DNA of 64,000 nucleotides, from NCBI GenBank assembly GCA_034437455.1, contig DAOTUB010000042.1, positions 15,201-79,200 on the forward strand, read 5' to 3'. Made by a program: the position numbers and the translations under genes. This stretch comes from DAOTUB01 sp034437455 (GTDB lineage: Bacteria > Chloroflexota > Anaerolineae > B4-G1). Positions 51,310-61,602 of the stretch are shown here, in pieces (the stretch's first letter is position 1; every line of letters begins with the position of its first letter). Below the pieces are notes generated by a model that did no database searches, had not been told where the DNA came from, and worked only from the letters and a program-made list of their open reading frames with translations.

Positions 51310-52281
51310 CTACTTTTCCATAATCCCGGATAGCTCATACAGCTCGACGTTGATCTCTTTCTGGAAGGCGACCGCTTCTTCCAGGGGAGTGAGAACTGGG
51401 GCGCTTTTGACCCATCCGACCATATTCCCGGCGTTTCCGGCGATCAGTTCGCGCACGGCTGCCGCGCCCATCCGGATGGCCAGGATGCGGTCAAAGGCAC
51501 TGGCCGCGCCGCCCCGCTGAACGTGGCCCAGTTGCGTGACCCGCACCGAAAAGCCCAATTCATCCTGCCGCTCGCGCAACAGTCGGGCCAGTTCCTGGGT
51601 CCCGGGCCGCCATCCTTCGGCGACGACGATGATGCAGTGCGCTTTTCCTCGGATGTAAGCATCCTCGACCATCTGGCAGATCTCCTTGATCGTCGTTTCT
51701 ATCTCCGGGATCAGCGCCATCTCCGCGCCGCCGGCGACGCCGCTTGCGAGGGCCAGATAGCCCGAATGGCGCCCCATCGTCTCGATGAGAAAGGCCCGGT
51801 TGTGAGAGGAGGCCGTGTCCTTGATTTTATCAATGGCGTCCAGGATCGTGTTGAGCGCCGTGTCCACGCCGATAGAGATGTCGGTGCCATTGATATCGTT
51901 ATCAATAGTGCCGGGGATGCCGATAGTCGGAAAGCCCATTCGCCACAGTTCCAGCGCGCCGGTCAACGAGCCGTTTCCGCCGATGACGACCAGGCCGTCC
52001 ATGTCGAAGCGATTCAGCGTGCGCAGCGCCTCCCGTCGCCCTTTGGGTTCCTGAAACTCGGGGCAGCGGGCCGTGCCCAGGATCGTGCCCCCGCGCCCGA
52101 TGATACCGCCCACCGAGCGGACATCCATCTCGTCGATCTCGCCGTTGATCAGACCGACATATCCCCGGCGGACCCCCATCACTTTCAGGCCCAGATGAAT
52201 CCCCATACGCACCACAGCCCGGATGCACGGATTAAGCCCCGGGTTATCCCCTCCACTCGTCAGCACTCCAATGCGTTTCAT
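51310..52281 (-). CDS. pfkA: 6-phosphofructokinase, ATP-type
   Basis: 323 residues. Phosphorylates fructose-6-phosphate to the 1,6-bisphosphate. The nucleotide pocket reads VVIGGNGSLTG (small residue at the position equivalent to E. coli Gly104) and the substrate motif is PGTIDNDINGTD, both typical of ATP-dependent enzymes. MGRHSGYLAL is the effector/substrate loop. It follows the PPi-type gene by 34 bases on the same strand. Confidence 0.9.
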   Translation of the reverse strand: MKRIGVLTSGGDNPGLNPCIRAVVRMGIHLGLKVMGVRRGYVGLINGEIDEMDVRSVGGIIGRGGTILGTARCPEFQEPKGRREALRTLNRFDMDGLVVIGGNGSLTGALELWRMGFPTIGIPGTIDNDINGTDISIGVDTALNTILDAIDKIKDTASSHNRAFLIETMGRHSGYLALASGVAGGAEMALIPEIETTIKEICQMVEDAYIRGKAHCIIVVAEGWRPGTQELARLLRERQDELGFSVRVTQLGHVQRGGAASAFDRILAIRMGAAAVRELIAGNAGNMVGWVKSAPVLTPLEEAVAFQKEINVELYELSGIMEK

Positions 52282-52315
52282 TTCAGTATCCAGTGGTCAG
52301 TAATCAGTAGCCAGG

Positions 52316-53470
52316 CTAGTACAGGAACATCGGCTTGCTCAGCGCATGCCACACCTTGGGCCGGTAGTTGTCTGTGTCGTAGAGCGCCCGCACGTCCACG
52401 TGCTTGACTCCCAGCGTGGGGGAATCGGCCGAGACGTCCGTGTAGCGTCCGTCTCGTAGCCCAACCATCCGCCCGGTTTTTCCGATGGCGAGCAGGTCGA
52501 GCGCGGTGTTGGCATAGTTGATCGCCACCATAATATCCAGCGCGTCCGGCGCGCCTGAGCGCATCAGGTAGGCCAGTTCCTGGCACATCGTTTTCACGCC
52601 TGTCATCCGCTCCAGCTTTTCTGCCGTGACTGCGCCGATACCGCCTAATTTCTTGTGGCCGTAGGGGTCAGCGACGCCAGTCTGGATGACTTGTTTGCCG
52701 ATCTCGTGAGCGCCTTCCGAAATGGTCATCATCGCGTAATTGCTGGGGTTGGCCTGTCTGTCCTGAATCAACAGGTCGGCCAACTTCTCGATGTCGAAGG
52801 GGACTTCGGAGATGATGGCCCGATCCACGCCGGAGAGGTAGGCGGAGATGAGCGAGGTTTCGCCCGAGTGCCGTCCGAAAAGCTCGACCACGCCAAGCCG
52901 CTCGTGAGAGCCGGTCGTGGAGCGCAATTGATGGATGTATTCCACGCTCCGGGTGACGGCGGTGGAGAAACCGATACAGAAATCGGTGCCAAAGACGTCG
53001 TTGTCCATCGTTTTGGGAATGCTGATGACGGGGAATCCCTCGCGATGGATGCGAGAGCCGTATCCCAACGTATCTTCCCCGCCGATGGGAATCAATACGT
53101 CAATATGGAGATGTTCCAGTACCTTCAACACGTGATCGGTAAAGTCCAGGGTCTGCGCCTCATCCAGTTCTCCTTCAGGACGTAAAAAGTCCGGTGCATG
53201 AGAGGGAAGCATGCGGCTGGGATTGGTGCGCGAAGTGTGCAGAAAGGTGCCGCCGAAGCGGTCGATGCTGCGCACCGCGAGCTTGTCGAGCTGCATAATG
53301 TACTCGTCGTGGGTGGCTGCGTCGTCCGGGTTGTAAAAGAGAAGTCCACGCCAACCGCGACGGATTCCAATTACCTCGTGCTCCTCGTCAATGGTGCGAT
53401 AGACCAACGCCTTGATACAGGGGTTCAGTCCAGGGACGTCGCCTCCGCCTGTCAAGATACCGATTCTCAT
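52316..53470 (-). CDS. 6-phosphofructokinase, probably PPi-dependent
   Basis: 384 residues. Family motifs are [27 protein letters not shown] and [12 protein letters not shown]. The phosphoryl-donor site reads IGGEDTLG (Asp at the position that blocks ATP) and PKTMDND has the lysine characteristic of pyrophosphate-using enzymes. So it probably runs the reversible PPi reaction, usable in both glycolysis and gluconeogenesis. It lies two bases after the YbaK-like gene and ahead of the ATP-type enzyme. Confidence 0.85.
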   Translation of the reverse strand: MRIGILTGGGDVPGLNPCIKALVYRTIDEEHEVIGIRRGWRGLLFYNPDDAATHDEYIMQLDKLAVRSIDRFGGTFLHTSRTNPSRMLPSHAPDFLRPEGELDEAQTLDFTDHVLKVLEHLHIDVLIPIGGEDTLGYGSRIHREGFPVISIPKTMDNDVFGTDFCIGFSTAVTRSVEYIHQLRSTTGSHERLGVVELFGRHSGETSLISAYLSGVDRAIISEVPFDIEKLADLLIQDRQANPSNYAMMTISEGAHEIGKQVIQTGVADPYGHKKLGGIGAVTAEKLERMTGVKTMCQELAYLMRSGAPDALDIMVAINYANTALDLLAIGKTGRMVGLRDGRYTDVSADSPTLGVKHVDVRALYDTDNYRPKVWHALSKPMFLY

Positions 53471-53472
53471 GG

Positions 53473-53955
53473 TTACTTTTCCTCCTTTAGATTTTCTGTC
53501 ACGTCGGTCACGTGACCATCGGTGATCTGTACGAGTGTCTCGAGTGGGATCGGAAACACGGTGCGGGGATGACCGGCCGCTGCATAGACCGTCTCGAAGC
53601 GGGCCAGCGAGCTATCGATCCACGTTGACAGCGGTTGCTGGTGCCCGACAGGCGGCACGCCCCCGATGCTGAAACCCGTCTCTTGTTTCACGCGCTCGGC
53701 GTCGGCGATCATCACCCTCCGCGCTCCCAGTAATTTCTTCAATTTGGCCGGATCGGCCCGTCGGTCGCCCGCCACCAGCACCAGTGCCGGCTCGCCGTCG
53801 GCCAGAAAGAGCAGCGATTTGACGATGCTGCCCAGGGGGACGCCGAGCGCGTCGGCGGCCAGTTGCGCCGTGCGCGCGCTCTTTTGCAGCGTTACGGTGT
53901 CGATCTCCAGTCCTGCCGTCTTTAGGGCGGCTTGTACGCGAGTTATTCCTTTCAT
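53473..53955 (-). CDS. YbaK/EbsC-family aminoacyl-tRNA deacylase
   Basis: 160 residues. The family hydrolyses Cys-tRNA(Pro) or related mischarged tRNAs. Seen: the lysine-bearing strand [12 protein letters not shown], the [15 protein letters not shown] helix and the [11 protein letters not shown] loop. It could also be a ProX-type editing protein with another specificity. The ATG is one base after the dnaE stop. Confidence 0.88.
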   Translation of the reverse strand: MKGITRVQAALKTAGLEIDTVTLQKSARTAQLAADALGVPLGSIVKSLLFLADGEPALVLVAGDRRADPAKLKKLLGARRVMIADAERVKQETGFSIGGVPPVGHQQPLSTWIDSSLARFETVYAAAGHPRTVFPIPLETLVQITDGHVTDVTENLKEEK

Positions 53956-53956
53956 C

Positions 53957-56900
53957 TCATCTTGCTCCTTGTTCTACTTGCACTGCCCCCGCTCCGACGA
54001 TGGCGGTCAGTTTCCGTGTCAGTTCAGGGCAGTAGTGGGTCGTGTCGTTCGGGAACGCCAGTTCGACCGGGCCGTTTGGGCCCCCCTTCACTTGGATGAT
54101 AAAACGATCTCGGCCCGAGTGCTCTACCATCAAACTGTGAACCTGATGTAGTCTCTTCACATCCTGGGCTTGTTCTTTGCCGCGAGTCAACGTCACGCGG
54201 ATGGTGCGCGGCGAGGGTGGGGTGGGGCGGTGTTCCGTCGATGGTTGACTCTGTTGTTGGCGGGAGGGCGGCTCGGACGGGACGGTTACCTCGTCGGGCA
54301 TTTTGACCCAGTTGCACAACAGGCTGGGTTCGTCTCGTCGCCCGGCGTCGACTTTGGCGCCGACGACCAGGATGCGTTCTGGTTGCCAGAGATGTTTTGT
54401 CTTCTCCCATACTCGCGGAAAGACGATGACGTCGCAGATACCGTGTAAATCTTCCAGGGTCACGAAAGCCATCTCGTCTCCCTTCTTTGTGATGTGGCGA
54501 CGGGCCCGCTGCACCATCCCGGCGACGACGACCGGCTGTCTGCTTGTAACCTCGCCCAATGTACCGGTGTTGGCGGTCACGACGTCCTGCAATCGAAGCA
54601 GCGGTTGAGTCAGGGGATGCTCAGAGATGTAGACGCCGACCAGGTCTTTTTCCCAGGCCAGGGCTTCTTTCTGGGGGACTTGGGGAGCCTTGGAAAGTGG
54701 AGGCAGTAAATTCTCTTCCACGGCCAGTTGCACCCCTGTGGCCTCGCCGAACAGGCTCATCTGGCCCACGTCTTGGGCGTGATGCAAATTGGCGCTCAAC
54801 CCGACGATGCGTTCTACGATAGGGAGCAGTTGCGCGCGCGTGCCGAAGAGTTCCAGCGTGCCTACCTTGATCAGGCTTTCCAACGCGCGCCGGTTGACCT
54901 GTCGCAGGTCGACGCGGCGGCAGAAATCGCCCAGATCGCGGAAAACCCCTTTGGTCTGGCGGGCGGCCAGGATCGTCTCGACCGGCCCTTCGCCGACGTT
55001 TTTGATCGCCCCCATGCCGAAGCGGATCGACGGCGCGCCGTCAGCCTGTTTCTCGATGGTGAAATCGAGGCCGGAAGCGTTGATGTCGGGAGGAAAGACC
55101 TCGATCCCCATACGGCGGCACTCGGCGATGAGGATGCCCACTTTGTCGGTGTTATGTCGCTCGACGCTGAGCAACGCGGCCATATATTCAACCGGGTACG
55201 TCGCCTTGAGATAGGCGGTCTGACAGGTGAGGACGGCATAGTCGGCGGCATGGGCCTTGTTAAAGCCGTAGCGAGCGAAATATTCAATGTCACTGAAAAT
55301 CGTCTCGGCGGCTTCACGGGGCAGGCCGCCGTGTTCCATCGCTCCCTCGACGAACGAGGCTCGGTGCTTGAGGAGCGCGGCTTTTTTCTTCTTTCCCACT
55401 GCGCGCCGGATCAAGTCGGCGTCGGGCGCCGAGTAGCCGGCAATGTCCGTCAGGAGGCGAATGATCTGTTCTTGATAAACAATAATGCCGTAGGTTTCCC
55501 GAAGGATCGGTTCCAGACTGGGGTGGTGATACTCGACCGGCTTGAGCCCGTGCATGCGGTCAATGTAATCGTCAATATATTCCATCGGGCCGGGACGGAA
55601 GAGACTGATGGTGGCGATGACGTGATCGAACTTGCTGGGTTGCATCTTCATCAGCACGCGCCGCATTCCCTGCCCCTCCACCTGGAAGATGCCCATCACG
55701 TCTCCCCGCGAGAGCAGATCGTAGATGCGCGTGTCGTCGATGGGGATGTTGTCCAGGTTCAGTTCTACATTGTGCCGCTCGCGGATCAGCCGGCAGGCGT
55801 GGCGCATGACAGTCAGGGTGGAAAGGCCCAAAAAGTCGACCTTCAGCATCCCCAGTTCATCCAGTTCCTCCATCGTGTACTGGGTGACGACGCCGATCTC
55901 GCCGCCGGCAAGGCCGCCTTCGCCGCGCGTGGGGCGGTTCAGGGGGGCGTATGTGACCAGGGGCACGTCGGAGACGATGACACCGGCGGCGTGCGTGCTG
56001 GCGTGGCGCACGTTCCCTTCGACGCCACGGGCGGTGTCGATCAGCCGTCGGATGTGCTCTTGGTTTTTGTATCGCTCTCGTAGTTCGGGCACTTGTTTCA
56101 GTGCCCAATCCAGCTTCACCTTGGGGCCGGTTGGCACCAGGCGTGCGATCTGATCGACCTCCGGCAGGGGATAGTCGAGCGCCCGCCCGGTGTCGCGGAT
56201 GGCTGCCTTGGCGCCCAGGGTACCAAAGGTGATGATCTGGGCTACCTGTTCCTGCCCGTACTTTTCGATGGTGTAACGGATCAGTTGATCGCGCTGGTCG
56301 TCGGGATAGTCCAGATCAATGTCGGGCATGGTCACGCGGCCCAGGTTGAGAAATCGCTCAAAGATCAACCCGTGCTGCAACGGCTCCAGATTGGTGATGT
56401 TGAGGCTGTAGGCGACGATGGAGCTGGCTCCCGACCCGCGCACGTTCCACCAGATATTCTGCTCCTGAGAGAAGCGGCACAGGTCCCAGACGATGAGAAA
56501 GTAGGTGTCGAACCCCATCCGGTGGATGATGTCCAGTTCGTAGTCGAGTCGCTGGCGGATTTCGGGCGTAATGTCGGCGTATTTTCGCTGCAACCCTTCT
56601 TCGCACAGATGGCGCAGATAGGATTGGGCGTCGTACCCCGCGGGAACCTCGAAGAGGGGCAGGTGGTAGTTGCCGAACTCGAGCTCCAGTTCGCAGGTCT
56701 CTGCGATGCGCAGTGTGTTCGTCAGCGCCTCGGGCGTATCGGGGAAAAGTGCCGCCATCTCGTCGGCGCTTTTGAGATAAAAGCTGTCGCCGTCCATACG
56801 CATGCGGTTGGCCTCGTTGACCGTCTTACCGGTCTGGATGCAGAGCAGCACGTCGTGAATGGGTGCGTCTTGGCGGCGGGTGTAATGTACGTCGTTGGTG

Positions 56901-57505
56901 GCGACCAATGGCAGATCGAACTCGCGGGCAAAGGCGACGAGTTGGCGATTTACGGGAGCGAGTTCGGGAATATCGTGTTCCTGGATCTCGAGATAATACT
57001 GGCCTGGAAAGACATCTCGATACCAGGCGATGGTGCGCCGCGCTTCGTCGATCCGTCCATCCTTGACCAGGCGGGCGATCTCTGAGGAGCCACAGCCAGA
57101 AAGGACGATCAAACCATCAACGTGCTCGGCCAGGGCTTCTTTGTCGATGCGCGGTTTGTAATAAAAGCCTTCCAGTTGGGCGATCGTTGCCAACTGCATC
57201 AAGTTATGGTAGCCTGTGTTGTTTTGGGCTAAAAGTACCAGGTGATGGGCTGTGCGATCCTGCTGTGGATGCCGGTCGCGACGGCCCCGGGGGGCCACGT
57301 ACGTCTCCATGCCGATGATGGGTTTGATGCCGGCTGCCTTGCACGCCTTGTAGAACTGGACCGCGCCGTACATCGCGCCGTGATCGGTGAGGGCCAGGGC
57401 CGGCATACCCAGTTCTACGGCGTGCTTTGCCAGTTCCTGGCAACTGCTAAGCCCATCGAGAAGCGAGTATTCGCTGTGTACGTGGAGGTGGACAAACTCA
57501 TTCAT
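53957..57505 (-). CDS. dnaE: DNA polymerase III alpha subunit
   Basis: 1,182 residues. Replicative polymerase of the C family. N-terminal PHP domain (LHVHSEYSLLDG, ALTDHGAMYG), catalytic aspartates in MPDIDLDYPDDQ, the GIIVYQEQIIRL and KAHAADYAVLTCQTAYLKA regions, a helix-hairpin-helix, and an OB fold (VVVAGMVQRARRHITKKG). A C-terminal ~90-residue extension follows a Gln/Pro linker. ATG 57505 is chosen because the upstream in-frame ATG 57517 lies in the -10 box. The mRNA would start only about four bases before the codon, so it is probably leaderless. Confidence 0.95.
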   Translation of the reverse strand: MNEFVHLHVHSEYSLLDGLSSCQELAKHAVELGMPALALTDHGAMYGAVQFYKACKAAGIKPIIGMETYVAPRGRRDRHPQQDRTAHHLVLLAQNNTGYHNLMQLATIAQLEGFYYKPRIDKEALAEHVDGLIVLSGCGSSEIARLVKDGRIDEARRTIAWYRDVFPGQYYLEIQEHDIPELAPVNRQLVAFAREFDLPLVATNDVHYTRRQDAPIHDVLLCIQTGKTVNEANRMRMDGDSFYLKSADEMAALFPDTPEALTNTLRIAETCELELEFGNYHLPLFEVPAGYDAQSYLRHLCEEGLQRKYADITPEIRQRLDYELDIIHRMGFDTYFLIVWDLCRFSQEQNIWWNVRGSGASSIVAYSLNITNLEPLQHGLIFERFLNLGRVTMPDIDLDYPDDQRDQLIRYTIEKYGQEQVAQIITFGTLGAKAAIRDTGRALDYPLPEVDQIARLVPTGPKVKLDWALKQVPELRERYKNQEHIRRLIDTARGVEGNVRHASTHAAGVIVSDVPLVTYAPLNRPTRGEGGLAGGEIGVVTQYTMEELDELGMLKVDFLGLSTLTVMRHACRLIRERHNVELNLDNIPIDDTRIYDLLSRGDVMGIFQVEGQGMRRVLMKMQPSKFDHVIATISLFRPGPMEYIDDYIDRMHGLKPVEYHHPSLEPILRETYGIIVYQEQIIRLLTDIAGYSAPDADLIRRAVGKKKKAALLKHRASFVEGAMEHGGLPREAAETIFSDIEYFARYGFNKAHAADYAVLTCQTAYLKATYPVEYMAALLSVERHNTDKVGILIAECRRMGIEVFPPDINASGLDFTIEKQADGAPSIRFGMGAIKNVGEGPVETILAARQTKGVFRDLGDFCRRVDLRQVNRRALESLIKVGTLELFGTRAQLLPIVERIVGLSANLHHAQDVGQMSLFGEATGVQLAVEENLLPPLSKAPQVPQKEALAWEKDLVGVYISEHPLTQPLLRLQDVVTANTGTLGEVTSRQPVVVAGMVQRARRHITKKGDEMAFVTLEDLHGICDVIVFPRVWEKTKHLWQPERILVVGAKVDAGRRDEPSLLCNWVKMPDEVTVPSEPPSRQQQSQPSTEHRPTPPSPRTIRVTLTRGKEQAQDVKRLHQVHSLMVEHSGRDRFIIQVKGGPNGPVELAFPNDTTHYCPELTRKLTAIVGAGAVQVEQGAR

Positions 57506-57512
57506 CGGTGTC

Positions 57513-57524
57513 TGCATTATACCA
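57513..57524 (-). promoter_or_regulatory. Extended -10 promoter of dnaE (leaderless)
   Basis: On the minus strand TGG-TATAAT, with TATAAT at 57516-57521, lies 10 bases upstream of ATG 57505. No convincing -35 box is present. The transcript would begin around 57509. Confidence 0.6.
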
Positions 57525-57581
57525 CAGCGGTTTATAGATTGGTAGTCGGCGGATGTGCCGATTTCCCAATTTACTAAATTG

Positions 57582-57618
57582 TGGTAACATAGCGCCGGAC
57601 GCCCCTCGCGTCCGGCGC
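57582..57618 (+). promoter_or_regulatory. rocD extended -10 promoter and leader hairpin
   Basis: TGG-TAACAT (57582-57590) resembles an extended -10. It runs straight into a perfect hairpin, GCGCCGGACGC … GCGTCCGGCGC (57592-57618), which would form at the 5' end of the rocD mRNA. The 143-base gap with dnaE holds nothing else. Confidence 0.45.
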
Positions 57619-57648
57619 TAACTGTTATATGATCAAGAGGAGTGAAAC

Positions 57649-58863
57649 GTGGACACTGCATTGAGGACACAGGATTACATTGCGTTGGAAGATCAGTACA
57701 ACGCTCATAACTATAAACCTCTCGACGTCGTCATCACGCGGGCGGAAGGGGCCTGGGTGTGGGACGTGGAGGGGCACAAGTACCTGGATTGCCTTTCAGC
57801 CTATTCGGCCGTCAATCAGGGCCATTGCCACCCGCGCATCGTGCAGGCAATGGTCGAGCAGGCCCAGAAGCTGGCGCTGACCTCGCGGGCTTTCCGCAAC
57901 GATCAGCTCCCGTTGCTGGCGCAAGAGTTGTGCGAGCTGACGGGCTACGAGATGATGCTGCCGATGAACTCTGGCGCAGAGGCGGTGGAGACGGCGCTCA
58001 AGGCGGCCCGCAAGTGGGGCTACACGGTCAAGGGCGTGTCGGACGACCGGGCCGAGATCGTCGCCTGTAGCGGCAATTTTCACGGACGCACGATCACCAT
58101 CGTCACCTTCTCGCCGAGCGAGCAGTATCGCGATGGCTTTGGCCCTTTCACGCCCGGTTTCAAGTTGATCCCCTACGGCGATGCCGACGCGCTGGAACGG
58201 GCGATCACGCCCAACACGGTGGGCTTTCTCTTTGAACCGATTCAGGGCGAGGGTGGCGTCGTGGTCCCGCCCGATGGGTACGTCCGGCGCGCGCGAGAGA
58301 TCTGCAACGAGCACAACGTACTCATGCTCGCCGACGAGATTCAGAGCGGATTGGGACGCACCGGCAAGCTCCTCGCCTGCGAGCACGAAGATGTAAAACC
58401 CGACGTGGCGATGTTGGGCAAGGCGCTTTCGGGAGGAATGTACCCGGTCTCGGCGGTACTGGCCTCGAAAGAGGTCCTGGGCGTTTTTGGACCGGGTGAC
58501 CACGGCTCGACATTTGGGGGCAACCCGCTTGCCTGCGTGATCGCGCGCGAGGCGCTCAAGGTCATCGTGGACGAGAATCTCTGCGAGCGCGCTGCCGAGC
58601 TGGGGGATTATCTGCTGGCTCGCCTGCGAGAGATCAAAAGTCCCCACGTGGCCCTTTACCGGGGCAAGGGGCTTTTCGTCGGTATCGTTCTCAAACCACA
58701 GGCCGGGGGCGCGCGCCGTTTCTGCGAGGCGCTGAAGGATCGAGGCATGCTCTGCAAAGAGACCCACGAGACGATCATTCGCCTGGCCCCGCCCTTGGTC
58801 GTCACAAAGGAGGAACTGGACTGGGCGCTGGAGCAGGTCGCTGAGGTGCTGATGATGCCATGA
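57649..58863 (+). CDS. rocD: Ornithine aminotransferase
   Basis: 404 residues, class III PLP transaminase. Converts ornithine and 2-oxoglutarate to glutamate semialdehyde and glutamate. Landmarks: [50 protein letters not shown], the PLP Asp in [13 protein letters not shown] and the Schiff-base lysine in [11 protein letters not shown]. The [18 protein letters not shown] start is typical of RocD. It starts with GTG 57649, behind AGAGGAG. Confidence 0.93.
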   Translation: MDTALRTQDYIALEDQYNAHNYKPLDVVITRAEGAWVWDVEGHKYLDCLSAYSAVNQGHCHPRIVQAMVEQAQKLALTSRAFRNDQLPLLAQELCELTGYEMMLPMNSGAEAVETALKAARKWGYTVKGVSDDRAEIVACSGNFHGRTITIVTFSPSEQYRDGFGPFTPGFKLIPYGDADALERAITPNTVGFLFEPIQGEGGVVVPPDGYVRRAREICNEHNVLMLADEIQSGLGRTGKLLACEHEDVKPDVAMLGKALSGGMYPVSAVLASKEVLGVFGPGDHGSTFGGNPLACVIAREALKVIVDENLCERAAELGDYLLARLREIKSPHVALYRGKGLFVGIVLKPQAGGARRFCEALKDRGMLCKETHETIIRLAPPLVVTKEELDWALEQVAEVLMMP

Positions 58864-58886
58864 GCGGTTGTTGTATTTGAGCAAAG

Positions 58887-58926
58887 CAAAGGAGCAAAGG
58901 CATATGCCTTTGCTCCTTTGTCTTTA
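58887..58926. terminator. rocD terminator
   Basis: A perfect 34-base palindrome centred on CATATG (arms CAAAGGAGCAAAGGCAT) followed by TCTTTATT, 24 bases after the rocD stop. Confidence 0.85.
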
Positions 58927-58946
58927 TTCCGAGGGTTTGGGAGCAA

Positions 58947-58976
58947 TTGGTCTGCCCTCTCGTGATGTGATATAAT
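58947..58976 (+). promoter_or_regulatory. Promoter of the exopolysaccharide pair
   Basis: TTGGTC (58947-58952), an 18-base spacer and an extended TGA-TATAAT (58971-58976). ATG 58983 lies seven bases after the -10 box, so the mRNA is probably leaderless. Confidence 0.7.
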
Positions 58977-58982
58977 CGCGCT

Positions 58983-60137
58983 ATGCAGCCATCTGCAAGA
59001 GACGACTTTCACGTGGCCATCAATGCGCATCTTCTATCGGGCCAGGATTCCTACCGCAGCGCGGGCGTACATCAATACATCCACCATTTGCTGCGCCATC
59101 TGCCCCAGGCCGATGACCGGATGCGCTGTACGGTTCTGCTGGGCGCGGGGGTGTTTCCTCTTGATATTGCCCTTGACTCGCTCCGATCTCGCTGGCCCAC
59201 AGGCAGGCCAACGGTGCGAGTTCCGTGGGAACAATTGGCGCAGCCGTGGGCGCTGCGTCGGATGGGCGCGGACTTGGTTCATTGTCCGGCTTTTGTCGGC
59301 CCTTTGGTCGCGCCTTGCCCGTTGGTCATCACCGTCCACGACCTGAGCTTTATTCGCTTTCCTGAACTGTTCCGTCCTGCCAACCGGCTTTATCTGACGG
59401 TGATGACAAGGCTTTCGGCGCGCCGTGTGCAACGGCTGATCGCTGTCTCAGCCCACACCGCCGCCGAGACGACTCGCCTGCTGAATGTCCCGCCGGAGCG
59501 AATTGACGTGGTCTACCACGGCGTGGAGCCGAATTTTCATCCGCTGCCGGCTGACGAGATAGCCGCTTTTTGTCGGCGCAAGAAGCTCCCAGAGCGATTT
59601 GTGCTCTTTGTGGGAACGCTGGAGCCGCGCAAGAACCTGGTGCGTTTGGTGGAGGCCTTTGCTCGCGTCCGTGACGGGCAGGTTGGGTTGGTGCTGGCCG
59701 GTGGGAAAGGCTGGCTCTACGATGAACTGTTTGCCCAGGTCGAATCCCTGGGGCTGAACGAAAAAGTCATCTTTGCTGGATACGTGCCGAATGAGGAATT
59801 ACCCCTGTGGTATAACGCCGCGACCCTCCTGGCTTATCCCTCTCTTTACGAGGGATTTGGGTTACCAGTGTTGGAGGCGCAGGCGTGCGGAACGCCGGTG
59901 TTGACCTCGAACGTATCTTCTTTGCCCGAAGCAGCCGGCGATGCAGCGTTGATGGTCGACCCTTACGACGTAGAAGCATTGGCGGAGGGATTGAACCGCT
60001 TGTTGACGGATGACACACTCGTACAAGAGTTGCGGAAACGCGGCCTGGCTCATGCCAGACAATTCTCCTGGCCCCACGCGGCGCAAGAGACCACGCGCGT
60101 CTACCGGCGCGCCCTGGCCGAAGGAGGTGAGACGTGA
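58983..60137 (+). CDS. Family 4 glycosyltransferase
   Basis: 384 residues, GT-B fold with retaining GT4 features: HDLSFIRFPELF, SAHTAAETTRLL, VYHGVEPNF, FVGTLEPRKNLVRLVEAF, and the donor-binding PSLYEGFGLPVLEAQACGTPV with its EX7E glutamates. It is cytoplasmic and probably adds a sugar to a lipid-linked polysaccharide precursor. It is coupled (GTGA overlap) to the priming transferase downstream. Confidence 0.9.
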   Translation: MQPSARDDFHVAINAHLLSGQDSYRSAGVHQYIHHLLRHLPQADDRMRCTVLLGAGVFPLDIALDSLRSRWPTGRPTVRVPWEQLAQPWALRRMGADLVHCPAFVGPLVAPCPLVITVHDLSFIRFPELFRPANRLYLTVMTRLSARRVQRLIAVSAHTAAETTRLLNVPPERIDVVYHGVEPNFHPLPADEIAAFCRRKKLPERFVLFVGTLEPRKNLVRLVEAFARVRDGQVGLVLAGGKGWLYDELFAQVESLGLNEKVIFAGYVPNEELPLWYNAATLLAYPSLYEGFGLPVLEAQACGTPVLTSNVSSLPEAAGDAALMVDPYDVEALAEGLNRLLTDDTLVQELRKRGLAHARQFSWPHAAQETTRVYRRALAEGGET

Positions 60138-61561
60138 AAGCTCGGCGGCGTCAGCCCATCTGGTGGATCGTCATCTCGGACATTGTGTTGATCAACGCCA
60201 GCATGTTGCTGGCCTACCGGGTCCGCTACGAGCTCCAGTGGCTCCGGGACATCAGCTACCATCATCCCCTGTCGGCGTACATTCCCTGCAGCCTTTTGTT
60301 CACCGCGTTGATGTTGCTGGTCTTTCAAATTGATGGCGTCTATCGGCATTGGCGTGGACGTGCCTGGCTCGATCACGTCCAATCCATCATCAATGCCGCC
60401 GTCCAATCCGTGGTTGTGCTTTTCGCCGCCACCTTTTTCCTGGACATCTTTTGGCCGCTTCAGTATTCACGTGCGCTTTTTCTACAAGCGGGTCTGATCG
60501 CCGTCGTGTTGCTGAGCGTGGCGCGAGTAGTGCAAAAGGGGATCGAGAGCCAGTTGTATATTCGCGGCGTTGGTGTGAACCGCGTCATCATCGTCGGCGC
60601 GGGCGAGGTGGGGCGTACCGTGATGCGCACCGTCGTGGCGCGTCCGGGATTGGGATACCGGATCGTCGGTTTCGTGGACGACAATCCTGAAAAGGGACAG
60701 ACCGACATTGGACGTTTCAAGGCGTTGGGAGCGGTCGAGAACCTGCCACACTTGATTGAGACAGAGGCGGTGGATGCAGTGATCATCACGCTGCCGTGGA
60801 TGTACCATCGCAAGATCATGTCGATTGTGCGCGCTTGCGAGCGGCACGAGGTGAACGTTCACATCGTGCCCGACCTGTTCCAGATGAGCCTCAGCCAGGT
60901 GGACGTGGGCGATCTGGGTGGAGTGCCCTTGATCGGCGTGCGGAAGGTCGGCTTTGAGCGCAGAGCGCGACTGATCAAGCGGGTGGTGGATGTTGTGGGA
61001 TCGGTGCTCTTGATGACGTTTGGCGCTCCTTTTCTGGCGCTGATCGCGTTCGCTGTGCGGCTCGATTCCCCGGGGCCGGCTCTCTTTCGTCAGACCCGTG
61101 TAGGAGCTGGCGGAAAGCTGTTCGAGATCTATAAATTTCGCTCGATGCACGAGGGCGCCGAGGAGGATCTGGAGCAACTGCGCGAGATGAACGAGGTGGA
61201 TGGCCCCATCTTCAAGATGCGCGACGACCCCCGTCTGACCTGGGTGGGGCGGTTCCTGCGGCGCACCAGCCTCGACGAGTTGCCGCAGTTGTGGAACGTG
61301 CTGCGCGGTGAGATGAGCCTAGTCGGGCCGCGTCCGCCGATCCCGTCTGAGGTTGACGGCTATATGGAGTGGCACAAGAAGCGGCTGGAGGTGCGTCCGG
61401 GGATGGCCGGATTGTGGCAGGTCAGCGGCCGCAGCCTGCTCAGTTTCGACGAGATGGTGTTGCTCGACATTTATTACATCGAGAACTGGTCGCTGTGGCT
61501 CGATTTCAAAATTTTGCTGCGTATCGTCCCCGAGGTATTGTCTGGAGATGGCGCGTATTAG
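60134..61561 (+). CDS. Polyprenyl-phosphate hexose-1-phosphate transferase
   Basis: 475 residues. An N-terminal block of about four to five membrane helices is followed by a CoA-binding-like domain (VIIVGAGEVGRTVMRTV) and the C-terminal PHPT catalytic domain (KRVVDVVGSVLLM, FRQTRVGAGGKLFEIYKFRSM, RTSLDELPQLWNVLRGEMS, VGPRPP, VRPGMAGLWQVSGRS). This is the WbaP/WcaJ type that loads the first sugar phosphate on undecaprenyl phosphate. GTG 60134 overlaps the preceding stop. Confidence 0.93.
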   Translation: MKARRRQPIWWIVISDIVLINASMLLAYRVRYELQWLRDISYHHPLSAYIPCSLLFTALMLLVFQIDGVYRHWRGRAWLDHVQSIINAAVQSVVVLFAATFFLDIFWPLQYSRALFLQAGLIAVVLLSVARVVQKGIESQLYIRGVGVNRVIIVGAGEVGRTVMRTVVARPGLGYRIVGFVDDNPEKGQTDIGRFKALGAVENLPHLIETEAVDAVIITLPWMYHRKIMSIVRACERHEVNVHIVPDLFQMSLSQVDVGDLGGVPLIGVRKVGFERRARLIKRVVDVVGSVLLMTFGAPFLALIAFAVRLDSPGPALFRQTRVGAGGKLFEIYKFRSMHEGAEEDLEQLREMNEVDGPIFKMRDDPRLTWVGRFLRRTSLDELPQLWNVLRGEMSLVGPRPPIPSEVDGYMEWHKKRLEVRPGMAGLWQVSGRSLLSFDEMVLLDIYYIENWSLWLDFKILLRIVPEVLSGDGAY

Positions 61562-61602
61562 CCCTGTGTGCTTGGGGTGGGTTTCTGATTTCTGTTGCGA
61601 GT

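Noticed and set aside
57506..57648. Replication origin next to dnaE
   Set aside because: No DnaA-box clusters, dnaA/dnaN genes or AT-rich unwinding region are visible; dnaE is not normally at oriC.
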